DNA of 47,814 nucleotides from Paracoccaceae bacterium (GTDB lineage: Bacteria; Pseudomonadota; Alphaproteobacteria; Rhodobacterales; Rhodobacteraceae): NCBI GenBank assembly GCA_027486345.1, contig JAIXPH010000025.1:1-47814 (forward strand), given 5' to 3'. A program made the translations under genes and the position numbers. Positions 7,993 through 16,753 of this stretch are shown here, one piece after another. Each line of letters starts with the position of its first letter. The stretch's first letter is position 1. The notes beneath the pieces were generated by a model, which saw only the letters and a program-made list of their open reading frames with translations, did not search any database and had not been told where the DNA came from.

Positions 7993-8967
7993 ATGCAATT
8001 ATTGACCAATGTTCAGGATTGGCTTGTCGGCCTGATGGGTCCGATGGGACCGTTGATCGCTCTGGGCGGCGTGGGGCTTTTCCTTGTGCTCTGCACGCTG
8101 CCCTTCATGCTGCAACGCCAGGCCGAACCCTTTGAGCGGCTCAAGCAGAAGAGCGAAACCGGGCGGCGTACCGAAACCGCCGTCACCTTGCGCCGCGCCG
8201 ATGACAAGGGCGCGGACAAGCTGGAAAAATTCGCGCATTTCCTTGAACCGCAAAACAAGGAGCAGCTTTCGGCGTCGAAGCTGAAGATGCTGCGCGCGGG
8301 CTACCGCTCCAAGCATGCGGTGCGGATTTTCCACGCCTTCCAGTTTCTGGGCGGTGTGCTGGGCCTCGGCGGTGGCGTGCTCTACACCATGCTGACCCGT
8401 GACCCCAGTGTCGAACCCGATGTGCAGAGCATGCTGATGACGACGCTGCTGCCCGCTGCCGCCGGCTATTACCTGCCGACCTATTGGTTGACCAAGCGCT
8501 TGCAGGAACGGCAGGAGCAGATCACCCAAGGCTTCCCCGATGCGCTCGACATGATGCTGGTCTGTGTCGAGGCGGGGCAATCCTTGGACCAGTCGATCAT
8601 CCGCGTCTCGCGCGAGGCCCGCGTTGCCTATCCCGCGCTGGCCGAAGAATTCGAGATCGTCGCGCATGAGGTTAAGGCGGGCAAGGAACGGGTACAGGTC
8701 TTGCGCGACATGTCGGAACGGGTCGGACTGGCGGACATCACCTCTTTTGTGACCACGATGATCCAGTCGGCGACCTTCGGGACATCCATCGCCGATGCGC
8801 TGCGGGTCTATTCTGCGGAAATGCGTGACAAGCGCGTGATGCGCGCCGAAGAGAAGGCAAACACCTTGCCGACGAAAATCACCCTCGGCACTATGCTGTT
8901 CACGGTGCCGCCGCTGCTGATCATGTTGATCGGGCCGTCGCTGTACAATATCTCGAAGATCAATTGA
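7993..8967 (+). CDS. tadC: Tad inner-membrane platform protein TadC
   Basis: A 324-residue paralogue of TadB. TM segments lie near residues 15-35 and 110-160, the T2SSF domain near 180-310 (QGFPDALDMMLVCVEAGQSLDQSI, then LADITSFVTTMIQSATFGTSI), and a final TM helix follows (FTVPPLLIMLIGPSLYNI). Length and order match canonical Tad operons. It is adjacent to tadB and 12 bases before the TPR lipoprotein. Confidence 0.95.
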   Translation: MQLLTNVQDWLVGLMGPMGPLIALGGVGLFLVLCTLPFMLQRQAEPFERLKQKSETGRRTETAVTLRRADDKGADKLEKFAHFLEPQNKEQLSASKLKMLRAGYRSKHAVRIFHAFQFLGGVLGLGGGVLYTMLTRDPSVEPDVQSMLMTTLLPAAAGYYLPTYWLTKRLQERQEQITQGFPDALDMMLVCVEAGQSLDQSIIRVSREARVAYPALAEEFEIVAHEVKAGKERVQVLRDMSERVGLADITSFVTTMIQSATFGTSIADALRVYSAEMRDKRVMRAEEKANTLPTKITLGTMLFTVPPLLIMLIGPSLYNISKIN

Positions 8968-8979
8968 TCGAGGATTCAT

Positions 8980-9558
8980 GTGACAGCCGCCCGAACCGGC
9001 ACAAAGGCCGGTGCCGCCCTTCTGGCCCTTCTTGTCCTTGCCGCCTGCGCCCCCGCAGGCGGCTTTGATGCATCCGGCGAAAACAATCCCCCCGCCGCCG
9101 ATGCCAAGGGCCAAGGGGTGGACGGGCTGATCGTCGGGCACCGCCTGATGGCGGCGGGCGAATATGAACTGGCCCTGCGTGCCTATCTGCGCGCCGCAGC
9201 GCAACAGGGAGTGAATGTCGATACGCTCTCGGCGCTGGGATCGGCCAATCTGAAACTGGGCCGACTGGGGCAGGCCGAACAACTGCTGCGCCGCGCGCTG
9301 GAGGAGGACGGCCGTTTCGTGCCCGCGCTGAACAATCTTGGCGTCGTCTTGATGGAACGCGGCAAGGCCGGTGAGGCGCGGGTCTATTTCCAGCAGGCCT
9401 TTGCTTTGGACAGTGGCCAATCGGACTCCATCCGCGAAAATCTCAAGCGCGCTATCGCCCAGAGCGAAAGCACGGTCTATGATACTTCGCAAGAGAAGCC
9501 CCGGTTCAATCTGGTGCGGCGCGGAAACGGGGAATACCTGCTTTTGTCCGACATCTGA
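8980..9558 (+). CDS. tadD: TPR lipoprotein TadD
   Basis: A 192-residue protein beginning at GTG 8980; the overlapping ATGTGA cannot be the start because it terminates at once. A lipobox, LVLAAC, lies near residue 23. Tetratricopeptide repeats follow (about 48-165; GEYELALRAYLRAAAQQGVNVDTLSALGSANLKLGRLGQAEQLLRRAL and a second unit). TadD proteins are outer-membrane-attached lipoproteins that help secretin assembly. It is followed after 48 bases by a second TPR lipoprotein. Confidence 0.85.
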   Translation: MTAARTGTKAGAALLALLVLAACAPAGGFDASGENNPPAADAKGQGVDGLIVGHRLMAAGEYELALRAYLRAAAQQGVNVDTLSALGSANLKLGRLGQAEQLLRRALEEDGRFVPALNNLGVVLMERGKAGEARVYFQQAFALDSGQSDSIRENLKRAIAQSESTVYDTSQEKPRFNLVRRGNGEYLLLSDI

Positions 9559-9606
9559 TCTCCGGGACGTCAGACGAGTGTCGAGCAGTCAAAAAGGACG
9601 CATCAG

Positions 9607-10464
9607 ATGCGCCACCCTGCCCCGCGTACCAGCGCTTTGGCGCTGACGGTCCTTGCCGCGGCCCTTCTGGCGGGCTGCCAGACGTCCGGCGACGCCGCAG
9701 CGCAACGCGCGCTCGACAGCGTCAATGTCGTGGATGAAACCAATCTCAACGACGTGATGCTGACCGTGGCCGACCCGGAAGAGGCGGTGAATTACTTCTC
9801 GAAGGCCAGCGCCGAAAAACCCGACCGCATCGATCTGAAACGCGGTCTGGCCAAATCGCTGATGCGTGCGGGACAGGCGACGCAGGCGGTGGCGGTCCTG
9901 ACCCAGATCCTCGCCAGCCCCGAGGCCGGGAACGAAGACCGCGTGAACCTTGCCGATGCGCTGATCCGCACCAATGAATGGGCCCGGGCCGAGGCAGAGT
10001 TGAACAAGGTGCCGCCCACCTATGAGACCTTTGAACGCTACCGGCTTGAGGCGATGGTGGCTGACAGCAAGAAGAACTGGAAAAAGGCCGACGCCTTTTA
10101 TGAAACCGCCGTCGGTCTGACCACGCGGCCCGCCGGGGTCTTGAACAACTGGGGCTTTTCCAAGCTGAACCGCCGCGATTTCCCCGCTGCCGAACGGCTG
10201 TTCACCGAAGCGTTGACCTATGATCCGTCGATGTTCACCGCCAAGAACAATCTGGTTCTGGCCCGCGGCGCACAGCGCAAATATGACCTGCCCGTGGTGC
10301 CGATGGATCAGACCGAACGGGCGGAGCTGATGTACACGCTGGCCCTGACCGCGATCAAGCAGAACGACCTTGCCGTCGGAAAGGCGCTGTTGTCCGACGC
10401 CATCGAAACCCACCCGCAGTATTTCGAGGCCGCCGTGCGCAGCCTTGCCGCGCTGGAGGGGTAA
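9607..10464 (+). CDS. second TPR lipoprotein of the Tad locus
   Basis: A 285-residue protein with a lipoprotein signal (AAALLAGC, Cys near 24). TPR-like repeats cover about residues 55-255, including AEKPDRIDLKRGLAKSLMRAG, VLNNWGFSKLNRRDFPAAERLF and a final repeat with AIKQNDLAVGKALLSDAIETH. It resembles TadD-type pilotin-like lipoproteins, and a second copy is common in Tad loci of this family. It ends 3 bases before the prepilin peptidase gene, so the two are probably translated from one message. Confidence 0.85.
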   Translation: MRHPAPRTSALALTVLAAALLAGCQTSGDAAAQRALDSVNVVDETNLNDVMLTVADPEEAVNYFSKASAEKPDRIDLKRGLAKSLMRAGQATQAVAVLTQILASPEAGNEDRVNLADALIRTNEWARAEAELNKVPPTYETFERYRLEAMVADSKKNWKKADAFYETAVGLTTRPAGVLNNWGFSKLNRRDFPAAERLFTEALTYDPSMFTAKNNLVLARGAQRKYDLPVVPMDQTERAELMYTLALTAIKQNDLAVGKALLSDAIETHPQYFEAAVRSLAALEG

Positions 10465-10467
10465 GCC

Positions 10468-10962
10468 ATGCTCGCCTCTGTCTGGACCGCGCTGTGGTTT
10501 TTGCCCGCCATCACCGCCATCGGCATCTGGGTGGCATGGAGCGACATGAAATTTATGCGCATCCCGAACAAGGCCGTGATGGCGATGCTGCTGGCCTATC
10601 TGGTCTTTGGGCCCATCGCCTTGCCGCTGAGCACCTGGCTCTGGGGCTGGGTCCTGGGCGCGGCGGTGCTGGCCATCGGCTTTCTGGCCACGGCCGGGGG
10701 GGTGATGGGCGGCGGCGATGCCAAATATGCCGCCGGCATGGCACCCTTCCTGATCGGGGCGGATTGGCGGGTGCTGATCGCGCTCTTTGCCGCCTGCCTG
10801 CTTGGGGCGTTCACCGCGCACCGGCTGATGCGGCTGGTTCCCGCCTTTCGCCGCGCCACGGGCGATTGGGAAAGCTGGCAGCGTGATGACTTTCCCATGG
10901 GGCTGGCGCTGGCCGGGACGATCATCTTCTATTTTTCACTGAGCGTCCTTGTCTCTGCCTGA
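10468..10962 (+). CDS. cpaA: Flp prepilin peptidase CpaA/TadV
   Basis: A 164-residue polytopic membrane protein (A24 aspartyl peptidase family). The two catalytic-type motifs are present: an Asp followed by IPN in WSDMKFMRIPNKA (about residues 25-37), and GGGDAKYAAG (about 77-86). About five TM helices are visible. It should cleave the Flp leaders at the Gly of the GAVTVDW site. Short length without the methylase domain is normal for CpaA/TadV. It is tightly coupled to the upstream lipoprotein gene. Confidence 0.92.
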   Translation: MLASVWTALWFLPAITAIGIWVAWSDMKFMRIPNKAVMAMLLAYLVFGPIALPLSTWLWGWVLGAAVLAIGFLATAGGVMGGGDAKYAAGMAPFLIGADWRVLIALFAACLLGAFTAHRLMRLVPAFRRATGDWESWQRDDFPMGLALAGTIIFYFSLSVLVSA

Positions 10963-11019
10963 ATTTCTCCACCTTTGACGGACAGGATCGGCCCCAGACC
11001 TTTGGATGGGACCCTGCCG

Positions 11020-12351
11020 ATGAATGTCCAAGCCGCCACCCCGATTGCCGAACCCACGGGCATCACACCGCCGCCCGTCCCGCGCAGTCTGGCCGAAACC
11101 GGGCTGAACGCGGTGATGATGCGGGACATCCTGCTGAAAACCATGTTCCGCACCAATGCCGAACAGGTCTCTGACCTGTCCAGGCTGATCGCCCTGCCCT
11201 TGGTGCTGACGCAAGAACTGATCGACGCCTGCCGGGGTCAGCGCATGGTCGAGGCGACGGGGACCCTTCACGCCACCTCCGGCAACGAGATGGGCTACCG
11301 GCTGACCGACAGCGGCAAGGCCCGCGCCTTGGATGCCTTGGCGCAATCGGAATATTACGGGGCCCTGCCCGTCCCGCTGGAAATGTACCGCGCGCAGGTC
11401 AAGGCGCAGTCGATCCGCAACATCCAGTTGACCCGGGCGCAATTGACCAAGGGCATGGGCCATCTGATCCTGCCGCCCGACCTGATCGACAATCTGGGTC
11501 CGGCGGTGTCGTCGGGACGGTCGATCCTGATGTATGGCCCGCCGGGCAACGGGAAATCCTCGATCTCGAACGGCATCCGCGATGCCTTGGGCGACAAGAT
11601 CTATGTCCCCCGCGCCATCGAGTATTCCGGGCAGGTGATCACGGTCTATGACCCCATCGTGCACACCGCAGCACCGGTGCCGATGGATGACCCCAACGCC
11701 CTGCGCCGCACCGGTTTCCGCTTCGACACCCGCTATGTCTATTGCGACCGCCCCACCGTGATCACCGGGGGCGAATTGACGCTGGACATGCTCGATCTGA
11801 AATACAACGCCACGGCGCGGACCTATACGGCATCGCTGCAACTCAAGGCCTCGGGCGGGGTGTTCATCGTTGACGACCTTGGCCGTCAGGCCGATCCGCC
11901 GCAAAAACTGGTGAACCGCTGGATCGTGCCCTTGGAAGAAAGCCGCGACATCCTTGCCCTGCAATCGGGCGAGAAGTTCACGGTGCCTTTCGACACGCTG
12001 GTGATCTTTTCCACCAACTTCCACCCGAATGAGATTTTCGACGGCGCGGCGCTGCGGCGGATCTTCTTCAAGATCAAGGTAGATGGGCCCAATCAGGAAA
12101 ACTTCCTGAAGATCTTCGCCCTCGTCGCCCGCAAGAAGAAGATGCCGCTGAATGAGACGGCGCTGCTGCATCTGCTGAAGGCGAAATATCCGACCATCAA
12201 CAACAATTTCGCCAACTATCAGCCCACCTTCCTGATCGACCAGATGATCGCGATCTGCGAGTTCGAGGGCATCCCCTACCAGATGACGCCCGACCTGATC
12301 GACCGCGCCTGGGCCAACATGTTCGTCAAGGACGAAAAGATCGCGAAGTGA
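11020..12351 (+). CDS. AAA+ ATPase linked to the Tad locus
   Basis: A 443-residue P-loop ATPase. The N-terminal part (about 1-150) includes GLNAVMMRDILLKTMFRTN and LPLVLTQELIDACRGQ. Walker A is GPPGNGKSS (about 172-180), Walker B VFIVDDLGR (about 281-289), and an arginine-rich sensor region follows (LRRIFFKIKVD). I chose ATG 11020 because GGATGGGA precedes it; a TTG 45 bases upstream is in frame but has no SD. I recall near-identical ATPases beside Tad genes in other alphaproteobacteria. Its task is not established; a chaperone or remodelling role in pilus assembly is an inference. It is the last gene before a bidirectional terminator. Confidence 0.8.
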   Translation: MNVQAATPIAEPTGITPPPVPRSLAETGLNAVMMRDILLKTMFRTNAEQVSDLSRLIALPLVLTQELIDACRGQRMVEATGTLHATSGNEMGYRLTDSGKARALDALAQSEYYGALPVPLEMYRAQVKAQSIRNIQLTRAQLTKGMGHLILPPDLIDNLGPAVSSGRSILMYGPPGNGKSSISNGIRDALGDKIYVPRAIEYSGQVITVYDPIVHTAAPVPMDDPNALRRTGFRFDTRYVYCDRPTVITGGELTLDMLDLKYNATARTYTASLQLKASGGVFIVDDLGRQADPPQKLVNRWIVPLEESRDILALQSGEKFTVPFDTLVIFSTNFHPNEIFDGAALRRIFFKIKVDGPNQENFLKIFALVARKKKMPLNETALLHLLKAKYPTINNNFANYQPTFLIDQMIAICEFEGIPYQMTPDLIDRAWANMFVKDEKIAK

Positions 12352-12376
12352 CGGGGTCCAGAAAACACTTGGAACA

Positions 12377-12401
12377 AACGATCCTTCACCGAAGGATCGT
12401 T
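12377..12401. terminator. bidirectional terminator between convergent genes
   Basis: A perfect 11-bp stem AACGATCCTTC (12377-12387) with its complement (12391-12401) around a 3-base loop. It lies between the convergent AAA ATPase and cyclo-ligase genes and overlaps the latter's stop codon. It has A-rich and T-rich flanks, so it could serve both strands. Confidence 0.7.
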
Positions 12402-12951
12402 ACCCAAACAGCCGCACGCCGCGTTCGGTGACGATGGCGTCCAGCCGCTGGTCGAACTGGTCAATCGGTACCTCGGGCAATTCCTGCGCGGCAAAGGCAA
12501 AGCCCACCGCCAACACGTCATGGCGTGCCCGCAATCCGGCCAAGGTCCGGTCATAGAACCCGCCACCATAGCCCAGACGATAGCCGCGCGCGTCAAAGCC
12601 GACCAAGGGCACGATCACCACCTCGGGGTCGATCCATGCGCCCTCCGCCGGGATGAAGGCCTTGAAATCGCCCTCCACCATCGCGCAACCGGGCGACCAT
12701 TCGCGGAACTTCAGCGCCTGACCGGGGCCAAGGATCACCGGCACCCCCACCGCCCCCTGATGCGCCAGCATCGCGGCCATCGGGTCAATCTCGGTCCGCA
12801 TCGCCATGTAACTGGCCATCGGACGGTCGCGATGGGGCGACAGGAAATCCGCCAGCATCTCTGCCGCCTGCCCCTGCCCTGCGGCAAAGGCCTCCTTGCG
12901 GGCGGCGAAACAGGCCTTGCGGGCTGCGGCCTTGGCGTCATCCACGCTCAT
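12400..12951 (-). CDS. ygfA: 5-formyltetrahydrofolate cyclo-ligase
   Basis: A 183-residue enzyme converting 5-formyl-THF to 5,10-methenyl-THF with ATP. Visible motifs are the N-terminal KAAARKACFAARKE, the substrate region YMAMRTEIDP, VIVPLVGFDARGYRLGYGGGFYDRTL (phosphate/ATP loop, about 120-146) and the terminal FDQRLDAIVTERG. Translation starts at ATG 12951; the frame stays open upstream, but that part is antisense-phase to mgtE. The start shares ATGA with the mgtE stop, so the two genes are translationally coupled. In many bacteria this gene follows zapA and ssrS (6S RNA); that is not so here. Confidence 0.93.
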   Translation of the reverse strand: MSVDDAKAAARKACFAARKEAFAAGQGQAAEMLADFLSPHRDRPMASYMAMRTEIDPMAAMLAHQGAVGVPVILGPGQALKFREWSPGCAMVEGDFKAFIPAEGAWIDPEVVIVPLVGFDARGYRLGYGGGFYDRTLAGLRARHDVLAVGFAFAAQELPEVPIDQFDQRLDAIVTERGVRLFG

Positions 12952-14315
12952 ATCAGCACCATCGTCGCAAGGCCCAGAAAGGCCAGATAGCCCATCACAT
13001 CGGTCAAGGTCGTGACAAAGGTGCCCGATGCCAGTGCCGGGTCCAGCCCCATGCGTTCCAGCGTCAGGGGCACCATGACCCCGCCCAGCGCGGCCACGAT
13101 CTGGTTCACCACCATCGCCATCGCCAGAACCAACCCCATCCACGGATCGCCAAGGATCACTGTCCCCGCCACCCCCAGCAGCACCGCGAGCGCCAGCCCG
13201 TTCAGCGCACCCGCCTGCAATTCGCGCAACACCACCCGTTTCGCGTTGGAACTGGTCAGATCGCGCGTCGCAAGCGCCCGGACGGCCACCGCCAGCGCCT
13301 GCGTCCCGGCAATCCCCCCGGTCGAGGACACAATCGGCATCACCGCCGCCAAAGCCACCAGCGTGGCGATGGTTGATTCGAACATCGAAATCACCAGCGC
13401 CGACAGCGAGGCGGTGAACAGGTTCACCACCAGCCACGGCAGACGCTGCCGCACCGTGGCGATGGGACCGTCCAGAACGCTCGCCTCTTCGCCGACACCG
13501 GCAAGGCGCAGCATGTCTTCCTCGTGCTCCTCGTCCAGCACGTTCATGGCGTCATCGATGGTGATGACGCCCACCAGACGCCCACCCGCATCCACCACGG
13601 GGCAGGAAATCAGGTGATACTGGTTGAAGATATAGGCGACCTCGGATTCTTCTTCGGTTGCTTCAACCGTGCGGAAACTGTCCTCGGTGATGTCCTTCAG
13701 CCGGATGTCGCGGCGCGACGACAAGAGCCGCCCAAGGGTGACATAGCCCAAGGGCTTCATCCGCGGATCGACAAGGATCACGTGATAGAACTGGTCGGGC
13801 AGGTTGTCGGCGACGCGCAGGTAATCAATCGCCTCGCCCACCGTCCAATGTTCGGGCGCGGTGACCACCTCGCGCTGCATCAGGCGGCCTGCGGAATAAT
13901 CCGGGTAGGACAGCGCCTGTTCGACGGCCACACGGTCCGCCTTGTCCAGCGCGCCAAGGATCATGTCCTGTGCGGGGGCCTCAAGGTCTTCGAGGATGTC
14001 AACGACGTCGTCGGTGTCCAGATCGCGGACCGCCTCGGCCACCACTTCGGGGGGCAGGCTTTCGATCACCTCTTCGCGGATCGATTCGTCCAGTTCCGAC
14101 AGCACGTCGCCGTCAATCTCACCCGACCACAGGGTCAGCAGGTCGCGGCGTTCCCCCGGATTGATCTGTTCCAGAATGTCGGCGATGTCGGCGGCGTGCA
14201 GCGGTTCCAGAATCCGGGCAATGCGGGCGCGGTCGGCCTGTTCGACCGCCTCGCGGATATCCTCGATCCGGGCGGCGTGAACTTCGTCGTCTTCCATCGC
14301 CTCGATATCGGACAT
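12948..14315 (-). CDS. mgtE: magnesium transporter MgtE
   Basis: A 455-residue Mg2+ channel. The acidic cytoplasmic N domain (about 1-130; ADIADILEQINPGERRDLL) is followed by tandem CBS domains (about 135-265; two halves with GYVTLGRLL and LVGVITIDDAMNVL) and five TM helices (about 285-455). The pore region is recognisable from ALVISMFESTIATLVALAAVMPIV and STGGIAGTQALAVAVRALA. Mg2+ binding at the N/CBS interface gates the pore in this family. It ends in a 4-base ATGA overlap with the cyclo-ligase gene. The start at 14315 faces guaD across a 144-base divergent spacer; no M-box leader is evident. Confidence 0.95.
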   Translation of the reverse strand: MSDIEAMEDDEVHAARIEDIREAVEQADRARIARILEPLHAADIADILEQINPGERRDLLTLWSGEIDGDVLSELDESIREEVIESLPPEVVAEAVRDLDTDDVVDILEDLEAPAQDMILGALDKADRVAVEQALSYPDYSAGRLMQREVVTAPEHWTVGEAIDYLRVADNLPDQFYHVILVDPRMKPLGYVTLGRLLSSRRDIRLKDITEDSFRTVEATEEESEVAYIFNQYHLISCPVVDAGGRLVGVITIDDAMNVLDEEHEEDMLRLAGVGEEASVLDGPIATVRQRLPWLVVNLFTASLSALVISMFESTIATLVALAAVMPIVSSTGGIAGTQALAVAVRALATRDLTSSNAKRVVLRELQAGALNGLALAVLLGVAGTVILGDPWMGLVLAMAMVVNQIVAALGGVMVPLTLERMGLDPALASGTFVTTLTDVMGYLAFLGLATMVLI

Positions 14316-14459
14316 AGGACCACCCGGTTCGCTGAAGGGATTACCCCGCCCCGGCCCGAAGCTGTTTTTGGCTTTCGGCGGAGTCGTTGAAATTTACCCA
14401 TTGGCCGAAAGGCCCTAGGTTTGCAAGCGACGCATCAACGGGCAAGGGCGAAGAGACAT

Positions 14460-15740
14460 ATGGCCGATCTGATCCTTGGGCAGGTTCTGTCCTTTTCCGC
14501 CGATCCCTTTGAGATGGGCGAGTCCGCCGCCCGCCATGAGCGTCACGGCGGGGTTCTGGTGGCGGGCGGCAAGGTGCAGGCGGTGGGCACGGCTGCGGCG
14601 CTGCGTGCCGCCCATCCGCAGGCAAAGGTCACGGATTACGGTGATGCCTTGGTGATGGCGGGCTTTGTCGATGCCCATGTGCATTACCCCCAGACCGCCA
14701 TCATCGCCTCTTGGGGCAAGCGGCTGATCGACTGGCTGAACAGCTACACCTTCCCCGAGGAGATGCGTTTTGCCGACCGCGCCTATGCGGATGAGATTTC
14801 GGACCGCTATCTGAACCTCGCCTTGGCGCATGGCACCACCAGCCTGTGCAGTTATTGCACGATCCATCCGGAGTCTGTGGATGCTCTGTTCACCGCCGCC
14901 CAAGCACGCGGGATGCGGGTCTTTGCCGGTAAAACCTGCATGGACCGCAACGCGCCCGAAGGCCTGCGCGACACGGCGCAATCGGCCTATGACGATTCGA
15001 AGCGTTTGCTTCAAAAGTGGCATGAGGTGGATCGGCTGTCCTATGTGATCACGCCGCGCTTTTCGCCCACCTCGACGCCCGAACAACTGGCGGCGATGGG
15101 GGCTTTGTGGGCGGAGTATCCCGATTGTCTGATGCAGACACACCTTTCCGAACAGACGGATGAGATTGCTTGGGTAAAGGAGTTGTTCCCTCAGTCGCGC
15201 GACTACCTCGACACCTATGAGGCGCAGGGCCTTCTGCGCGAAGGCGCGGTCTATGGCCATGCCATCCACCTGACTGCCCGCGAAAAAGATCGCTTGAAAG
15301 AGGCCGGGGCGTCTTTGGTGCATTGCCCGACATCGAACACCTTCATCGGCTCGGGCCTCTTTGACACGGGCCTCGCGCGGCAGATGCGGGTGGGCTTGGC
15401 GACCGACACCGGAGGGGGGTCGTCGTTTTCCATGCTGCACACGATGGCGGCGGCTTATGAGGTGGCGCAGTTGCGCGGCCAAGCCTTGCATCCATCGCAC
15501 CTGTTGTGGCTGGCCACGGTGGGATCAGCGCGCGCGCTGCGGGCCGAGGATAAGATCGGCAATCTGGCCCCGGGGATGGAGGCGGATATCGTGATAATCG
15601 ACCTGAAATCCACCCCCGCTATTGAGCAGGCAACGCGCCGGGCCGAGACGATCTGGCAGGCGGTGTTCCCGACGATCATGATGGGCGATGATCGGGCGAT
15701 CCGGGCGGTTTGGGTCGGGGGGAAGGTGGCGGGGCTGTGA
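14460..15740 (+). CDS. guaD: guanine deaminase
   Basis: A 426-residue amidohydrolase converting guanine to xanthine. Metal-site motifs are DAHVHYPQ (about 71-78), a His in THLSEQTDEI (about 229), GHAIHL (about 266) and the Asp of LATDTGGG (about 314). The substrate loop ASWGKRLIDWLNSYTFPEE is diagnostic for GuaD. I start at ATG 14460 after AAGGGCGAAGAGA; the 13 upstream in-frame codons are not needed. The gene is divergent from mgtE and followed by two palindromic repeats, and its stop lies inside the arm of the first. Confidence 0.93.
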   Translation: MADLILGQVLSFSADPFEMGESAARHERHGGVLVAGGKVQAVGTAAALRAAHPQAKVTDYGDALVMAGFVDAHVHYPQTAIIASWGKRLIDWLNSYTFPEEMRFADRAYADEISDRYLNLALAHGTTSLCSYCTIHPESVDALFTAAQARGMRVFAGKTCMDRNAPEGLRDTAQSAYDDSKRLLQKWHEVDRLSYVITPRFSPTSTPEQLAAMGALWAEYPDCLMQTHLSEQTDEIAWVKELFPQSRDYLDTYEAQGLLREGAVYGHAIHLTAREKDRLKEAGASLVHCPTSNTFIGSGLFDTGLARQMRVGLATDTGGGSSFSMLHTMAAAYEVAQLRGQALHPSHLLWLATVGSARALRAEDKIGNLAPGMEADIVIIDLKSTPAIEQATRRAETIWQAVFPTIMMGDDRAIRAVWVGGKVAGL

Positions 15741-15789
15741 CGTAGGGGGCGCATTCATTGCGCACCCTACCCGCCCCTTCTACGTCACA
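15736..15789. repeat. nested palindromic repeat element A
   Basis: Outer arms TGTGACGTAG (15736-15745) and CTACGTCACA (15780-15789) are perfect inverted repeats. Inside lies a second palindrome GTAGGGGGCGCA-ttcat-TGCGCACCCTAC with one mismatch. The left arm contains the guaD stop codon. The inner core (GTAGGG, GCGCA, ACCCTAC) resembles short palindromes that I recall as dispersed in Rhodobacterales genomes; that is memory, not a search result. It can act as a terminator for guaD. Confidence 0.75.
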
Positions 15790-15800
15790 ACATCAGCCAA

Positions 15801-15895
15801 GGGGCGCGGCCGTCCCGCCGGGGTGGTTGCACATATATGTGCGGCCGCCCCGGGGGGGCGGGACGGCCGCGCCCCGATGCTTTGGGCATCGGGGC
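15801..15895. repeat. large perfect hairpin plus adjoining stem-loop (REP-like element B)
   Basis: Perfect 19-bp arms, 15801-15819 (GGGGCGCGGCCGTCCCGCC) and 15857-15875, enclose a GC-rich region with the 14-bp perfect palindrome GCACATATATGTGC. The right arm also forms the left arm of a second hairpin, GCCCCGATGC (15871-15880) with GCATCGGGGC (15886-15895). It sits in the 196-base gap between convergent guaD and the UPF0173 gene, which holds no gene. It is likely a dispersed REP/BIME-type repeat or a bidirectional terminator. Confidence 0.75.
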
Positions 15896-15936
15896 AATCC
15901 CAATCGTTGCGCCATCGAATAACCAAACCGCTGCGA

Positions 15937-16626
15937 TTAAACGACAATTCCCTCCATCACCTGCGACTCGATCACATTCACCCCCGGCAACCCCGCCTTC
16001 ATCACCTCGGCGCTCTGCTCCAAGGCCCCGAAGGTCCGGTAATGGCAGGGGATCACGGTCTTGAAATCAAAGTAGCGCTTGGCCGCATAGGTCGCCCGCG
16101 CCATGTCCATCGTGAAATGCCCACCCGCGCACAGAATGCCGATGTCGGGTTTGTGGTAATCCCCCATCCACTCCATATCCGCCATGATGTCGGTATCACC
16201 CGAGACATAGACCGTGTGCCCGTCGCCCGCGATCATGAACCCGGCCTCGGACCCCACCAGACGCGGGCCATCCTCGCCTGCCCAGCTTGAGGAATGGCAG
16301 GCGTTGACCATCGTCACCTTCGCCCCGCCCAGATCGACCGTGCCGCCCTTGTTGAAGCCGACCGTGGCGATGCCCTCTTTCGCGGCGATCCAAGCGGTCA
16401 GGTCATAGATGCCGACCAAGGGAAGCCCCTTGTCGCGGCAAATCCCCACCGCATCGCTGGAATGGTCGCCGTGGCCATGGGTCAAGAGCACGTGGGTCGC
16501 GCCCGCCACAGCCTCATCCCGCCGATCTGCGGGGAACAGGGGATGGCCGAACCACGGGTCGATCAGCAGCACCGCCTGCTCCACCTCGATCCGAAAGCCT
16601 GAGTGCCCCAGCCATGTGATCTTCAT
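15937..16626 (-). CDS. UPF0173 metal-dependent hydrolase
   Basis: A 229-residue metallo-beta-lactamase-fold protein of the UPF0173 (YtkL-like) family. It starts MKITWLGHSGFRIE and has HGHGDHSSD as the dinuclear metal motif (about residues 50-58), a further His in NACHSSSW, the Asp of YVSGDTDIMADM and a final His in IPCHYRTFGAL. All predicted metal ligands are present. The physiological substrate is unknown for the family. It converges with guaD across the palindromic repeats and diverges from gatC across 127 bases. Confidence 0.9.
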   Translation of the reverse strand: MKITWLGHSGFRIEVEQAVLLIDPWFGHPLFPADRRDEAVAGATHVLLTHGHGDHSSDAVGICRDKGLPLVGIYDLTAWIAAKEGIATVGFNKGGTVDLGGAKVTMVNACHSSSWAGEDGPRLVGSEAGFMIAGDGHTVYVSGDTDIMADMEWMGDYHKPDIGILCAGGHFTMDMARATYAAKRYFDFKTVIPCHYRTFGALEQSAEVMKAGLPGVNVIESQVMEGIVV

Positions 16627-16753
16627 ATGCCATTCCTTCTGAGTTCCGCGCTTTCCCTCGTTCTAATCCGCCCCGCGCCAAAGGAAACCGCCGCCACACT
16701 TGCAGCCAAGTTGAGGCATCGCTAAACGATCCCAAACCCATCAGGAGTTTCCC

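Noticed and set aside
4261-7998. A 1245-codon open frame on the - strand.
   Set aside because: It is fully antisense to cpaE, cpaF and tadB, has the His/Asp/Gln/Gly-rich composition typical of a shadow of GC-rich codons, and lacks any domain.
12952-13437. Long N-terminal extension of the cyclo-ligase frame.
   Set aside because: This part overlaps mgtE on the same strand in a different phase; the ATGA junction and family length place the start at 12951.
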